Of a DNA stretch of 64,000 nucleotides, positions 62,791 through 64,000 are shown one piece after another (within the stretch, counting starts at the first letter, position 1; the number at the start of each line of letters is the position of its first letter). The notes below the pieces were generated by a model. It did no database searches. It had not been told where the DNA came from and saw nothing but the letters and a program-made list of their open reading frames with translations. Location of the stretch: positions 139,442,501 to 139,506,500 of the forward strand of contig NC_135786.1 in the NCBI RefSeq assembly GCF_051106095.1, given 5' to 3'. The position numbers and the translations under genes are program-made. Source of the stretch: Pogona vitticeps. Lineage: Eukaryota > Chordata > Lepidosauria > Squamata > Agamidae.

Positions 62791-64000
62791 AAATTTGTAC
62801 TGCAACTATAAGACAAGAATTAAAGATGCCAGGAAATGAGTCTTATATTCATGAAAACATTTAGTGATCATTTGTATCTGATAATGCATAGCCACGATAG
62901 AAGGTCATGTTGTTGTTGCTAGTACTCACAATGTGCTAACAACATCACTCAAGGCAACCTTTTTCAGGACATAGCAACATCATTTACATCAGTTTTATAC
63001 CCCTCCGATTGTTCTGACTTCTTCCTCCATGCTTTACCAAAGAGTTTGAGGAATTGCTGTGTGCAAGTGTGTTTTCTGAGATAAATCCCTGGAGAGAGAT
63101 CATTAGGCTTTTTCACAGAACTACAATTTCCAGATTTCTCTGGAGAGAGAAAATTACTGTGAAATTAACATGCACTTTTAACTATTAGCATCATTGTCAT
63201 AATTAAGCCTTAAGAATTCTGTATGACCTGAATGATTTGAAGTATTTTGAATACAAGCTGAGCCATTGCAATCCTATGACATTTCAAGACATAGTTTCAG
63301 CCTTATGCCAGTATACAAAAATACAATGAAACTTACTCCAGAATAGGTTCAAGAAACAGAAAGATATTGCCCCATCAGGGGAGACCCGCCCACTTCTCTC
63401 CACTGCCCAGCTGACAGCTGTGGAAAAGAACCACCATTCTAGCACTGCTACTGGGAGTACCCGAGAGCAATCCAGCTAGCCCATCCTGACCTCAAAGAGC
63501 CCAAAGAAGCCAGGATCACTACTTTCTGTGTGGCTGATGGTAGTATTGAAGCAGCACTCCTAATGCAAAAGTGCAAAATGGTGTGAGTGTGATAGATAGG
63601 CAACAAGGAGACATAATGATGATTTTGAATGCCAGGGAAATAGAGCTACCAAGGGTCTGTGTCCCAGCTGGGTAATATTAAGAGGCTGAAGGCTACAGCA
63701 CAAAGTGAGAAGCAGTGCATTGGGAAAAGAAACATGCAAAAGTAAGTTTAGATCTACTGAAAGGTTTCTCAGTGATCTGCAGTAGGTGACCAGAAGCATG
63801 ACAACAAGATCAGAGCTGCCAGATCAGCAGCATCTCATTCTCTGAGATTTCAGAGTGAAAGACTAAGTCCTGGGGAATGAACACCAAAACACGAGTTTCA
63901 GAAGCCCCATTCAGGCACTACTTATCCAGTTCCCTCCAAGCAGGACAGGGCCTAAACCATCTGCCTTTATTGTCCCTATCTCTATGGCCACACATGCATA
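62791..64000. other. TMEFF1 intron, nothing recognised
   Basis: AT-rich sequence to the end of the window. I searched the minus strand for the preceding TMEFF1 exon (expected to carry the first cysteines of the EGF-like domain) and did not see it. Confidence 0.45.

Noticed and set aside
61836-64000. Further TMEFF1 exons
   Set aside because: I searched the minus strand for the exon with the first EGF cysteines and saw none; the preceding exon is presumably beyond the window.

Overview
This is vertebrate nuclear DNA from a squamate reptile, most likely a lizard. The evidence is AT-rich sequence with long introns and the mix of repeats: Sauria-type tRNA SINEs, Bov-B, L1, L2/CR1-like and CR1 LINEs, hAT and Tigger-like MITEs, and a Ty3/Gypsy element of the Gmr1 type. 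The species cannot be fixed from the sequence alone. There is no bacterial, plasmid or phage content and no CRISPR array.

Three host genes are supported. (1) On the + strand, the last three coding exons (13552-13733, 24801-24934, 26026-26117) of a K-Cl cotransporter, closest to SLC12A7/KCC4 as I recall the paralogs. They are in frame with usable splice sites and a stop; the rest of the gene lies left of the window. (2) On the - strand, a complete two-exon CAVIN4 (MURC) gene: exon 1 at 52980-53390, exon 2 at 43580-44269, 366 codons. (3) On the - strand, the last two coding exons of TMEFF1 (61677-61835 and 55315-55399), carrying the end of the EGF-like domain, the transmembrane helix and the 27-residue cytoplasmic tail. 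TMEFF1 followed by CAVIN4 in tandem is the arrangement known in other vertebrates. The cotransporter converges on them from the other side, and that neighbour is unexpected: in human, SLC12A7 is on 5p15.33 and TMEFF1/CAVIN4 are on 9q31.1.

Layout: 1-13551 is a cotransporter intron with a hAT MITE, an L1-like fragment, a solo Gypsy LTR, a Bov-B fragment, and a 5.3-kb Gmr1-like Gypsy element inserted into a SINE. 13734-24800 is the next intron (L2/CR1 fragment, hAT MITE, Bov-B). 26118-43579 is intergenic, holding the cotransporter and CAVIN4 3' ends, hAT and Tigger-like MITEs, an L1 3' end with a 17-bp target duplication, a second solo-LTR candidate, a possible Penelope-like end and a 115-bp near-perfect palindrome. 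44270-52979 is the CAVIN4 intron (SINEs and several MITEs). 53391-55314 holds the CAVIN4 promoter and the TMEFF1 3' UTR. 55400-64000 is TMEFF1 intronic sequence apart from the penultimate exon, with CR1, a Tigger-like MITE carrying a long GATA array, and an L2/CR1-like LINE next to that exon.

The genes are not a pathway. KCC proteins export K+ and Cl- across the plasma membrane, cavin-4 is a muscle caveolar coat protein, and TMEFF1 is a membrane follistatin/EGF protein. I found no clearly new biological system. The points most worth a second look are the cotransporter's location, the young SCAN-like-gag Gypsy element, the large palindrome at 40.2 kb, and a MITE family whose copies each carry a different expanded simple repeat in the same inner zone.
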